This document shows positions 1 to 6,186 of a DNA stretch of 8,140 nt, piece by piece. This DNA is from an uncultured Bacilli bacterium (GTDB taxonomy: Bacteria; Bacillota_I; Bacilli_A; RF39; UBA660), in the NCBI GenBank assembly GCA_934095805.1, contig CAKOKV010000036.1, forward strand, positions 1 to 8,140. Reading direction: 5' to 3'. Made by a program: the position numbers and the translations under genes. Each line of letters opens with the position of its first letter. Position 1 is the stretch's first letter. Under the pieces are notes generated by a model. It saw only the letters and a list, made by a program, of their open reading frames with translations, ran no database searches and had not been told where the DNA came from.

Positions 1-1
1 T

Positions 2-742
2 ACAAGTGAAGATGTAGTTTATGATTTTGATTTAATGATGTACGGTGGTCATGTTAAAGGGTATAAATTAAATGATACTGTTATTGATGAAGTAACAAAG
101 AAACTTGGAGATTTAGGTGAACTTGAATACTTTAATAATAAGTATGGTATTAATGAAACTGCTCCTTGTGTTTATGCTATGGGAGACGGAAATCATAGTT
201 TAGCTACTGCTAAAGCATGTTATGAAGAGTTAAAAGAAAAAGTAGGTGAAGAAGAAGCTAAAAATAGTCCTGCTAGATATGCTTTAGTTGAACTTGTTAA
301 TATTCATAGTAAAGCTCTTGATTTTGAACCAATTCATAGAGTTATATTTGATTGTGATGTTGAACATTTACTTACTAAATTATATGAAAGATTTAAAATT
401 AATACTGATGGTAGTGGTCAAAAATTAACTTATATTACTAGTGCTGGTGAAAAAACTATTTATATTGAAGATCCAACAAGTAATTTAGCAGTTGGTACAT
501 TACAAGGATTCTTAGATGAATATTTAAAGGAATTTGCTGGTAAAATTGATTATATTCATGGTGATGATGTTACTAGAAGTATGGGAAGTGAACAAAATAA
601 TATAGGATTCTTACTTCCTAAAATGGAAAAGAGTGATTTATTTAAATCAGTTATATTAGATGGAGCTCTTCCAAGAAAAACATTTAGTATGGGTCACTCT
701 GATGATAAGAGATTCTATCTTGAATGTAGAAAAATAAAATAA
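2..742 (+). CDS. DUF1015 family protein, C-terminal part (5' end outside window)
   Basis: The reading frame is open to the left edge: residues TSEDVVYDFDL precede the first in-window ATG at 35, so the gene starts upstream and about 246 residues are visible. It is assigned to DUF1015 from the motif YAMGDGNHSLATAK, the counterpart of the family's conserved DG(H/N)H segment, and from the downstream VELVNIH and FEPIHRVIF segments. Family members are usually about 400 residues long, so roughly the last 60 percent is here. They are soluble and cytoplasmic; there is no signal or membrane segment in this part. The biochemical role of the family is poorly defined and I do not assign a reaction. Its TAA stop lies inside the stem of the following terminator, so it does not share a transcript with the surface-protein genes downstream. 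The family call is fairly sure; the function is not known. Confidence 0.85.
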   Translation, partial: TSEDVVYDFDLMMYGGHVKGYKLNDTVIDEVTKKLGDLGELEYFNNKYGINETAPCVYAMGDGNHSLATAKACYEELKEKVGEEEAKNSPARYALVELVNIHSKALDFEPIHRVIFDCDVEHLLTKLYERFKINTDGSGQKLTYITSAGEKTIYIEDPTSNLAVGTLQGFLDEYLKEFAGKIDYIHGDDVTRSMGSEQNNIGFLLPKMEKSDLFKSVILDGALPRKTFSMGHSDDKRFYLECRKIK

Positions 743-764
743 TGGCTTTTGCCATTATTTTTTT
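736..764 (+). terminator. Rho-independent terminator of the DUF1015 gene
   Basis: A perfect 11-bp stem (736-746 with 751-761) has a TTTT loop and runs into a T tract ending at 764. The stop codon TAA (740-742) forms part of the left arm. Confidence 0.9.
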
Positions 765-765
765 A

Positions 766-806
766 TTTAAAAAATATTTCTTGTATGTTATTATTATAAT
801 AGGAGG
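766..806 (+). promoter_or_regulatory. Extended -10 promoter and strong RBS for the first glycine/cysteine-rich gene
   Basis: A weak -35 TTTAAA (766-771) is followed 17 nt later by TATTAT (789-794), preceded by TGT (786-788), which makes an extended -10. A second consensus-like TATAAT lies at 795-800 but has no good -35. The ribosome binding site AGGAGG (801-806) sits 6 nt before the ATG at 813. If the 789-794 element is used, the leader would be only about 12 nt. The 13-mer TATGTTATTATTA here recurs upstream of the paralogue at 3077. Confidence 0.5.
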
Positions 807-812
807 AGAAGT

Positions 813-2582
813 ATGAAGTGTATGTTAAAGAAAATGGGGTTATTGGTTATATTATTTACAATTACATTTTCTGTTTCAGCAAGTGTTTATTCAAATTATG
901 ATAAAGCTGTTAAAAATACTGATACTTTTATAACTAAATTTGATAAATACAAGTTATATTTAGAAACAACAAATATGTACTTGTATAATGGTAAATTATC
1001 TGCTAAAGCTGGATTTAATAATGGTGGATTTATTAGTACTTATGAATTTAATACTACTATAAGTAATAAAGATTCATATTTAATTACTGGTTCAAGATAT
1101 TTTACTATGACTGATTCAAGTGATATGGTAGATGTAGTTAATTTAAGAAAAATTACTAATGAAAACAAAAATAACACTTTTGAATCAAGAGTTACTGAAT
1201 ATATCATACCTGAAACAAAAATAACAGGTAGTGGAAGTCGTAATGATCCATGGGTGTTTAAAATGCCAAAGTATAAGATTACTATTAATCTAAGTAATGC
1301 TGCTATTGATGGATCTAATAATTTTGTTGATACAGTTTATGGATATAATGCAACTTATCTTATTAGTCCTGATACATTTTATCATTTTAAAAATAATGAT
1401 GGGGATTTATCTTGTAATGGTGAAGCAAATGTTGTTCTAGCTAATGATAAGATAAGTTTTAAAAATGTTTCTAGCGATGTTACTTGTAATGTAAAGTATA
1501 GAGGTGATATAGTTACTGCTTCTATTATAGTTAATAATGGTACTGCTGCTAATAGTACTTTATCTGGAGAAGTTGGAAAAGATTTAAGTACAACTATTAC
1601 TGCTAGTACGGGTTATGCTTTTAGTAATGTAAGTTGTACAAATAGTCAAAATGCAACTTATGCATCAAAAACAATTACGATTAATAAAATTTCTAATTAT
1701 ACAACTTGTACACTTGATTATGTAAAAGTACCTACTGTAAATCCAACTGGTGATGGAACATATACAGTACCAGCAACTGGATATTATTTATTAACTGCTT
1801 TGGGTGCTCAAGGTTCAGGTAACGGTGGAAAAGGTGGAAGTGTTTCTGCTGAAGTGTATTTAATAAAAGGTCAATCAATCATCTATTCTCAAGGAACTAC
1901 TACTAATGGTGCTGCTAGTGTAGGTAATGGTTCAAGTGCTGGTGGTGGAAGTTCTACATTTAAATTAAATAATTCTTACTTTTTAATCGGAGCCGGTGGT
2001 GGCGGAGGTAGTAACGGTACTGCTGGTGGAAATGGAACTGGTCAAGGCGGAGTTAATACTAGTGACTCATCAAAAAATGGTAAAAATGGTGTTAATGGGT
2101 GCGGAGGATCTTCTGCTCAAAATATTACTACATGTTCATTATATGGAACCTGTGGTGGTGGATGTACAAGTTGGAGCGAAACATCTTATAGATGTTGTGA
2201 AAGCTATGAAAGTACTCAAACTTGTGCAACTGGACAAACTGATTGTGGCGATGTTTTCTGCGATGATGGTTATACAACTGGTTCTACTGGATGGAAAAAT
2301 TGTATGAAAAGTTGTGGAGCAGCTGGTACTGGTACTACATGTAAAACAACTGGTACTACTTGTACATCATATACAACTTGTGAAGATACAACTTGTTCAG
2401 CATATGCACCAACATATTCTTGTTGTCAATCTGAAAGTACAGTTTCAGGAAATCCAGGAAATGGTGGTAAAAACAGTATTTCTTCAACTTTAAATGGTAA
2501 AAGTACTACTGTTAAAACAAATGCTACTGGAAGTAATAGTTCAAATGGTAGCTTAAAAATAACTTTTGTAAAAGAAGGGTAG
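813..2582 (+). CDS. Secreted glycine-rich, cysteine-rich surface protein (paralogue A)
   Basis: This is a 589-residue protein. The N-terminus is a Sec signal peptide (MKCMLKKMG, then a hydrophobic stretch) with likely cleavage after SVSA near residue 24. Residues about 25-150 form a domain shared with the gene at 3077, including GFI.TYEFN, ARYFTMT-like and GSGSRNDPWVF. Residues about 152-305 hold two tandem repeats resembling divergent InlB B-repeats, each with a Cys near the middle and one near the end. Residues about 307-430 form a glycine-rich domain with LLTALGAQG and IGAGGGGG, resembling the ALK/LTK glycine-rich domain family. It is interrupted at about 430-540 by a segment with 17 cysteines, two of them CC pairs. 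The chain ends in a glycine-rich strand (GNGGKN to LKITFVKEG). There is no LPXTG motif, no C-terminal membrane anchor and no catalytic motif. It is probably exported and disulfide-bonded. A structural, adhesin or matrix role is inference. The start is fixed by AGGAGG 6 nt upstream. Confidence 0.85.
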   Translation: MKCMLKKMGLLVILFTITFSVSASVYSNYDKAVKNTDTFITKFDKYKLYLETTNMYLYNGKLSAKAGFNNGGFISTYEFNTTISNKDSYLITGSRYFTMTDSSDMVDVVNLRKITNENKNNTFESRVTEYIIPETKITGSGSRNDPWVFKMPKYKITINLSNAAIDGSNNFVDTVYGYNATYLISPDTFYHFKNNDGDLSCNGEANVVLANDKISFKNVSSDVTCNVKYRGDIVTASIIVNNGTAANSTLSGEVGKDLSTTITASTGYAFSNVSCTNSQNATYASKTITINKISNYTTCTLDYVKVPTVNPTGDGTYTVPATGYYLLTALGAQGSGNGGKGGSVSAEVYLIKGQSIIYSQGTTTNGAASVGNGSSAGGGSSTFKLNNSYFLIGAGGGGGSNGTAGGNGTGQGGVNTSDSSKNGKNGVNGCGGSSAQNITTCSLYGTCGGGCTSWSETSYRCCESYESTQTCATGQTDCGDVFCDDGYTTGSTGWKNCMKSCGAAGTGTTCKTTGTTCTSYTTCEDTTCSAYAPTYSCCQSESTVSGNPGNGGKNSISSTLNGKSTTVKTNATGSNSSNGSLKITFVKEG

Positions 2583-2587
2583 ATTGT

Positions 2588-2977
2588 ATGAAAAAAATAT
2601 TTATTGTATTATGTTTAGCTATTCTCTTAGCTGGATGTACTAATGATTGTGAAAAATGTGAAGTAAAAGAATGCGAAAAGTGTGAAACAAAAGAATGTGA
2701 TGAAAAACTTACTTTTAATAAAACAGATTTAGAAGAAACTTTAGTTAATTATGGAAATTTGATTTATAATAATAAATATTGGATTAATGATAATACTAAG
2801 GCTGGTACTTATAGTATGACATTAAAAGAAATGTATGAAGTTAATGATTATGATATTTCTATGTTTTTAGATAATAAATGTAAATTAAATACTACTAAAA
2901 TTGAATTTATTGTTAGTCAGGTTTCACCTAAATTTGAATACAAATTTAATCCTGTATTGGATTGCAAATTTAACTAA
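2588..2977 (+). CDS. Small lipoprotein with CxxC repeat spacer (lipoprotein paralogue 1)
   Basis: This is a 129-residue predicted lipoprotein: a short hydrophobic signal ends in the lipobox LLAGC, with C17 lipidated. Right after the anchor comes a charged spacer made of two 8-residue repeats, CEKCE(V/T)KE, giving Cys at 21, 24, 29, 32 and 37. The globular part shares its pattern with the lipoproteins at 4548 and 4960: YGN.IY (55-60), TYSMTLKEM (74-82), F93, and two conserved cysteines C98 and C126, probably a disulfide. It starts 5 nt after the stop of the upstream secreted protein, with AAGGG as a modest RBS, so the two are co-transcribed. A terminator follows. I recognise no named family. 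By position it may be a membrane-attached partner of the secreted protein, which is inference. Confidence 0.8.
   Translation: MKKIFIVLCLAILLAGCTNDCEKCEVKECEKCETKECDEKLTFNKTDLEETLVNYGNLIYNNKYWINDNTKAGTYSMTLKEMYEVNDYDISMFLDNKCKLNTTKIEFIVSQVSPKFEYKFNPVLDCKFN
2648..2695 (+). repeat. Two tandem 24-bp units encoding CEKCE(V/T)KE
   Basis: Units 2648-2671 and 2672-2695 encode CEKCEVKE and CEKCETKE, and a partial third unit starts with TGTGAT. The copies differ at several bases, so the duplication is not very recent. Confidence 0.8.
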
Positions 2978-2995
2978 ATTATAATTATAATTTAT

Positions 2996-3028
2996 AAAAC
3001 TTATTTCTTTTGTAAAATAAGTTTTTTT
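2996..3028 (+). terminator. Rho-independent terminator after lipoprotein 1
   Basis: An 11-bp stem (2996-3006 with 3015-3025) has an 8-nt loop and a run of T to 3028. It closes the first secreted protein/lipoprotein pair and separates it from the second. Confidence 0.85.
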
Positions 3029-3030
3029 AA

Positions 3031-3072
3031 TTGTTTTCATTTTGTAATTATGTTATTATTAATAATAGGTGA
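3031..3072 (+). promoter_or_regulatory. Extended -10 promoter and RBS for the second glycine/cysteine-rich gene
   Basis: TTGTTT (3031-3036), a 17-nt spacer ending in TGT, then TATTAT (3054-3059) form an extended -10 promoter. AGGTGA (3067-3072) is the RBS, 4 nt before the ATG at 3077. The ATG at 3050 lies just upstream of the -10 and would not be in the transcript, which supports the start at 3077. Confidence 0.6.
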
Positions 3073-3076
3073 TAAT

Positions 3077-4546
3077 ATGAAGGGGAAGATAAAGTTTATT
3101 TTATTATTGTTGTTATTTGTGTGTGGTACTGTTAATGCTAGTGGTAGTTTTAGTGATTATAATGGTAGTATAAGCAAGGCTAATAAGTATATATTAGACT
3201 TTGACAGATATAAATTATTTATTGATTCAAGTGATAAATATTTATATGATGGAAGTAATTTAAATAGTTCATCTTTATTTAAGAATGGTGGATTTATTAA
3301 TACTTATGAATTCAATTCTACAATGATAAAGAATGATTCTTATTTGTCTACTGGTGCAAGATATTTTACTATGACTGAAAATGGTAATAATGTTGATGTA
3401 GTAAATGTAAGAATGATTGGTAGTTATAATAAGTATGATTCTTTTGAGTCAAGAGTTACAGAGTTTATTATTCCAAAAGCAGAAATCACAGGAAGTGGTA
3501 CTCGTACTGATCCATGGGTATTTGTGAATATTAAGTATAATGTTACTGTTAATTTAGTCGGAGCAACTATAAATGGTTCTTCTTCTAAGACTCAAATTGT
3601 TGAAAATGGTAATTCTTTAAGTTTAAATATTGTTCCTGAAACAGGATTCATTTTAGCTAATTCAAATTGTGATAAAGGTGCTTTTGATAAGAAAACAAAT
3701 GTATTATATTTTAATAATGTTAGTAGCGATATTACATGTAATTTAATATTTAAAACTTCTAAGAAAGAGTATGCTTATACTGGAAAGAGTGAAACATTTA
3801 CAGCTGAAATGTCTGGTAAGTATAGAATTACTGCTGTTGGTGCTCAAGGAGCTGAATCAGGTGGTAAAGGTGGCCAAGTTATTGGTGATATCAGTTTAAA
3901 TACTGGGGAAGTTTTAACATTAAATATTGGTGGAACTAATGGTTACAATGGTGGTGGAGCTTATAATAATAATCAATATGTTCAAGGTGGAGGAGCTACT
4001 ACTGTTAAATATAATAATTCAAATGTAATAATTGCTGCAGGTGGTGGAGGAGGAGCTACTGGAACTGCAGGTGGTAGTGGAAACGGAAGTGGAGGTGCTA
4101 GTGTTGGTGCTGGTGCTGGACTTGCTGGATCAAACGGGGGAGGCGGAAGTAAGAGCCTTAACTATTCTACTAAAGTTAACTGTAGACAAACTGGTGGTGA
4201 GTGTATAAGATATACAACTGGTGAGTGTTGTCCTTGGGTTTGTAGTGGAGGCGGATATTTTTGTATGAGATGGTCTGATACTCCTGGAGCATATACTGGT
4301 AGTAGTGGTGCATGCGGAATTGTAGGGTGCATTGCTTGTAGTTGCAATGGTTCTTATGAATGTTCACCTTGTCAAGAATGTGCTGCTTATTCACCTGTAA
4401 CAGAAACTTGTGATACACAAGTTACCTCTGGAAAAGGTGGTAATGGGGGTGCAAATGTTACTACTAATGTTATTACTAATGTAACAAAATCAAATGGTAT
4501 TAATAGTGGAAATGGAAAATTGATTATTCAATATATAGGAGAGTAA
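3077..4546 (+). CDS. Secreted glycine-rich, cysteine-rich surface protein (paralogue B)
   Basis: This is a 489-residue protein from the ATG at 3077; an in-frame ATG at 3050 overlaps the promoter and lacks an RBS. The Sec signal peptide (MKGKIKF, then a Leu-rich core) is probably cut after VNA near residue 21. Residues about 22-150 match the N-terminal domain of the protein at 813 along its length (GFINTYEFN, ARYFTMTE, ESRVTEFIIP, GSGTRTDPWVF). Residues about 153-228 hold one InlB-B-like repeat where the other protein has two. The glycine-rich ALK/LTK-GRD-like domain begins near residue 230 (ITAVGAQG, IIAAGGGGG). A cysteine-rich insert with 14 Cys covers about 366-449, and the chain ends GKLIIQYIGE. 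No sortase signal or enzyme motif is visible. It is translationally coupled to the lipoprotein at 4548, with one base between stop and start. Paralogy with the gene at 813 is certain; the surface role is inferred. Confidence 0.85.
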   Translation: MKGKIKFILLLLLFVCGTVNASGSFSDYNGSISKANKYILDFDRYKLFIDSSDKYLYDGSNLNSSSLFKNGGFINTYEFNSTMIKNDSYLSTGARYFTMTENGNNVDVVNVRMIGSYNKYDSFESRVTEFIIPKAEITGSGTRTDPWVFVNIKYNVTVNLVGATINGSSSKTQIVENGNSLSLNIVPETGFILANSNCDKGAFDKKTNVLYFNNVSSDITCNLIFKTSKKEYAYTGKSETFTAEMSGKYRITAVGAQGAESGGKGGQVIGDISLNTGEVLTLNIGGTNGYNGGGAYNNNQYVQGGGATTVKYNNSNVIIAAGGGGGATGTAGGSGNGSGGASVGAGAGLAGSNGGGGSKSLNYSTKVNCRQTGGECIRYTTGECCPWVCSGGGYFCMRWSDTPGAYTGSSGACGIVGCIACSCNGSYECSPCQECAAYSPVTETCDTQVTSGKGGNGGANVTTNVITNVTKSNGINSGNGKLIIQYIGE

Positions 4547-4547
4547 A

Positions 4548-4922
4548 ATGAAGAAAAAAGGAATATTAATTATATGTATAATATCAATTTTATTATTTAC
4601 TGGTTGTAATAAAAAAGAACAAAATAATGATAATACAATAACTACTAATAAAACAGGGACTTTTTTCTTTGTTTCTAGCTTTTCTGATGTCTTACTTAGT
4701 TACGGAAATGAAATATTTGATAAAAAGGAATATTTGAATTATAAAACTGGCGATAATGAATATTATATTTCATTAGCAAATTTAAAAGAATTAGGATACG
4801 AAACTAGAATGTTTGTAAATGAAAAGACTTATAAAGAATGTGATTCTCAAAAAACAGGTATAACGATGAAAGTTACTGAAGATGGTACTTATGATATATC
4901 TGTATCTGCATATTGTGAATAA
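4548..4922 (+). CDS. Small lipoprotein (lipoprotein paralogue 2)
   Basis: This is a 124-residue predicted lipoprotein: MKKKG, a hydrophobic stretch, then the lipobox LFTGC with C20 lipidated (Phe at -3 is less usual). An Asn/Thr-rich linker (about 21-38) replaces the Cys-rich spacer of the lipoprotein at 2588. The core keeps the family pattern: YGNEIF (52-57), YYISLANLKELGY (72-84), MFVNEKT (88-94), C98 and C123. These features align best with the lipoprotein at 4960 (YYISL.(D/N)LK, F(V/I)NEKT.K.C). AGGAGAG at 4537-4543 is its RBS, inside the end of the upstream gene, and only one base separates the two genes. It is therefore the co-expressed partner of the secreted protein. Its function is unknown. 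Confidence 0.8.
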   Translation: MKKKGILIICIISILLFTGCNKKEQNNDNTITTNKTGTFFFVSSFSDVLLSYGNEIFDKKEYLNYKTGDNEYYISLANLKELGYETRMFVNEKTYKECDSQKTGITMKVTEDGTYDISVSAYCE

Positions 4923-4955
4923 TTTAGTTTTATGTTAAAATATGGAATCAGGTGA
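4913..4955 (+). promoter_or_regulatory. Extended -10 promoter and RBS for lipoprotein 3
   Basis: TTGTGA (4913-4918), a 17-nt spacer ending in TGT, then TAAAAT (4936-4941) form an extended -10 promoter overlapping the end of the upstream gene. AGGTGA (4950-4955) is the RBS for the ATG at 4960. The same TATGTTA heptamer occurs upstream of the genes at 813 and 3077. Read-through from upstream is also possible, since no terminator lies between. Confidence 0.5.
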
Positions 4956-4959
4956 TTTT

Positions 4960-5310
4960 ATGAAGAAGATTATTTTAATTATTACATTATTTTTGCTATG
5001 TGGATGTGGTAAAAAAGATGATATAAAAAAGGAATTATCTATTTCAGAAATGAATGATATTTTATTTGAATATGGTGATAAGCTATATGAAAATGAAGAA
5101 TATAAAAATTTTGATTTAGTTGACGGACAATATTATATTTCTTTAAGTGATTTGAAAATTAAATATAATTATAATTTTGATAATTTTATTAATGAAAAGA
5201 CACATAAGGTTTGTAATAAAGAAACATCTGGTATTTATTTTGATGTTAATAATATTAGGAAACTTGAATATTATAAGAATCCAATTGTTATTGATTTAAA
5301 GTGTGAGTGA
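4960..5310 (+). CDS. Small lipoprotein (lipoprotein paralogue 3)
   Basis: This is a 116-residue predicted lipoprotein from the ATG at 4960. The in-frame ATG at 4942 starts right after the -10 element, has no RBS and would add MESGDF ahead of a normal lipoprotein signal, so I reject it. The signal MKKIILIITLFLLCGC ends in lipobox LCGC, with C16 lipidated. The core matches the other two lipoproteins: EYGDKLY (37-43), YYISLSDLK (58-66), FINEKTHKVC (76-85) and a terminal Cys (C115, LKCE), with C85 and C115 the likely disulfide. Unlike the other two it is not directly paired with its own secreted protein, so it may be an extra copy from tandem duplication of the neighbour at 4548. The TGA stop lies in the loop of the terminator. 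The function is unknown. Confidence 0.8.
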   Translation: MKKIILIITLFLLCGCGKKDDIKKELSISEMNDILFEYGDKLYENEEYKNFDLVDGQYYISLSDLKIKYNYNFDNFINEKTHKVCNKETSGIYFDVNNIRKLEYYKNPIVIDLKCE

Positions 5311-5322
5311 TCACACTTTTTT
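5298..5322 (+). terminator. Rho-independent terminator after lipoprotein 3
   Basis: A perfect 9-bp stem (5298-5306 with 5311-5319) is capped by a GTGA tetraloop and followed by T to 5322. The stop codon TGA (5308-5310) is inside the loop. This ends the surface-protein locus and insulates it from the sporulation genes. Confidence 0.9.
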
Positions 5323-5323
5323 G

Positions 5324-5364
5324 GTATATAAATTTTGATTGATAATATAATTTACTAGAGGTGA
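5324..5364 (+). promoter_or_regulatory. Candidate promoter (sigma-E-like or sigma-A) and RBS for spoIIIAH
   Basis: GTATATA (5324-5330) and AATATAAT (5344-5351) are separated by 13 nt and loosely resemble the sigma-E elements expected for a spoIIIA gene. The same region holds an exact TATAAT (5346-5351) with a poor -35 (TTGGTA at 5321, 19-nt spacer), so the sigma factor is uncertain. AGAGGTGA (5357-5364) is a good RBS for the ATG at 5368. Confidence 0.4.
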
Positions 5365-5367
5365 ATT

Positions 5368-5859
5368 ATGATTAATAGACAAAATATGTGGTTTTTAACT
5401 TTATTTTCATTAATACTAATATTAGGTGTATATTATATAACTTTACCAAGTGAGATATTTAGTAAAAATGGAATAGAAACGGTTAATAAGAATGTTGATG
5501 TTAAAGTAAGTGAAAATGATAAATTAGTTGCTTTAAGAGCTAGTAGAAATGAAAAGATTAGTACGGTTATGAGTGAACTTCAAGAAAAGATTGTTTCACC
5601 TTCATCAAGTGCTGAGGTTAAAAATACTGCATTTGAAGAACTTCAAGTTTTAAATTTAGCTAAAGGTAAAGAAACTTATCTAGAAGATAAAATATTAAAT
5701 AAGTTTAAAATTAAATCTTTTGTTGAAATTAATAATGATAATATTAAGGTAACTATATCATCTAGTGAACATAATAATGAACTTGCTAATAATATTATGA
5801 GAAGTATTCAAGAGGAATTTAAGGATAAAAAGAATATAACTATTAAATTTGATAAATAG
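5368..5859 (+). CDS. spoIIIAH: Stage III sporulation protein AH
   Basis: This is a 163-residue mother-cell membrane protein. After INRQNMW there is one transmembrane segment (about 8-27), an extracytoplasmic linker, a helical region (about 45-100, NDKLVALRASRNEKISTVM) and a C-terminal ring-building domain of the YscJ/FliF type (about 100-163, KFKIKSFVEINNDNIKVTISS). SpoIIIAH binds SpoIIQ from the forespore to form the channel that links mother cell and forespore after engulfment. It is somewhat shorter than the B. subtilis protein (about 218 residues), mainly in the linker. It stands alone here: no spoIIIAA to spoIIIAG lies upstream, where lipoprotein genes are found instead. It has its own RBS and terminator, so it is a single-gene unit. 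The start is set by AGAGGTGA just upstream. Confidence 0.85.
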   Translation: MINRQNMWFLTLFSLILILGVYYITLPSEIFSKNGIETVNKNVDVKVSENDKLVALRASRNEKISTVMSELQEKIVSPSSSAEVKNTAFEELQVLNLAKGKETYLEDKILNKFKIKSFVEINNDNIKVTISSSEHNNELANNIMRSIQEEFKDKKNITIKFDK

Positions 5860-5890
5860 GCATTTTTCTTTCACATTAATGCCTTTTTTT
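5858..5890 (+). terminator. Rho-independent terminator after spoIIIAH
   Basis: A 7-bp stem (5858-5864 with 5878-5884) has a 13-nt loop and a T tract (5884-5890). It overlaps the putative -35 of the gerE promoter. Confidence 0.75.
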
Positions 5891-5899
5891 CATAAATTA
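5872..5899 (+). promoter_or_regulatory. Candidate sigma-K promoter of gerE
   Basis: CAC (5872-5874), a 16-nt spacer and CATAAATTA (5891-5899) fit the known sigma-K pattern mAC-N16-CATAnnnTA with no mismatch. In B. subtilis gerE is transcribed by sigma-K RNA polymerase, so the position is as expected. The match is short and the DNA is AT-rich, hence moderate confidence. Confidence 0.55.
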
Positions 5900-5936
5900 T
5901 CAATGAAATGATTGTATTTATGAAAGAGGGTGCATC

Positions 5937-6140
5937 GTGGGAAATATACTAACTAAAAGAGAGAAAGATGTATTTTTATTGTTAGTTCAAAATAAAACAA
6001 CTAAAGAAATTGCTAGCATTCTTAATATAAGTGAAAAGACAGTAAGAAATCATGTGTCAAATGCTATGCAGAAGCTTGGATGTAAAGGTAGAGCGGGAGC
6101 TGTTATTGAACTTCTTAAGTTAGGAGAAATTACATTATAA
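5937..6140 (+). CDS. gerE: GerE, late sporulation transcription factor (LuxR-type HTH)
   Basis: This is a 67-residue protein that is essentially a single LuxR/GerE DNA-binding domain, close to the size of B. subtilis GerE (74). LTKREKDVFLLLVQNKTTKEIA (residues about 4-25) and ISEKTVRNHVSNAMQKL (about 30-46) form the helix-turn-helix and its recognition helix. KGRAGAVIELLKLGE (50-64) is the final helix used for dimerisation. GerE acts in the mother cell after sigma-K, activating and repressing late coat genes and dampening sigma-K production. The start is GTG at 5937: no in-frame ATG lies upstream before the TGA at 5904, and AGAGGG (5925-5930) is well spaced. There is no receiver domain, as expected. 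Promoter and terminator both flank it, so it is a single-gene unit. A different short LuxR-family regulator is possible, but the similarity and setting favour GerE. Confidence 0.9.
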   Translation: MGNILTKREKDVFLLLVQNKTTKEIASILNISEKTVRNHVSNAMQKLGCKGRAGAVIELLKLGEITL

Positions 6141-6167
6141 ATGACTTTTTAAGTCATTTTTATTTTT
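6139..6167 (+). terminator. Rho-independent terminator after gerE
   Basis: A 9-bp stem (6139-6147 with 6151-6159) has a TTT loop and a T-rich tail to 6167. The last bases of the gerE stop codon are in the left arm. Confidence 0.8.
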
Positions 6168-6186
6168 ATATAACATAATATTTAGT

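Noticed and set aside
1996..2307. Plus-strand open frame of 103 codons inside the first glycine/cysteine-rich gene
   Set aside because: It is a shadow produced by repeated GGT/GGA/TGT codons in another frame. It has no RBS and the real gene has clear domains.
797..3073. GerE-box-like AATAGG sequences before the two secreted-protein genes, which would tie them to spore coat control
   Set aside because: The matches are incomplete and coincide with the Shine-Dalgarno AGG, so they carry no independent information.
3050..3076. Earlier ATG for the second secreted protein
   Set aside because: It lies just upstream of the -10 element and has no RBS; 3077 gives a normal signal peptide and a spaced AGGTGA.
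1980..4160. GGT/GGA-rich tracts as phase-variable repeats
   Set aside because: The codons vary and there is no long homopolymer or perfect short tandem repeat that would slip.
4162..4418. Two overlapping minus-strand open frames opposite the Cys-rich insert of the second secreted protein
   Set aside because: The biased composition of the opposite strand explains them. They overlap each other, lack RBS and show no domain pattern.
4942..4959. Earlier ATG for the third lipoprotein
   Set aside because: It follows directly on the -10 element, lacks an RBS and would add residues ahead of a standard lipoprotein signal.
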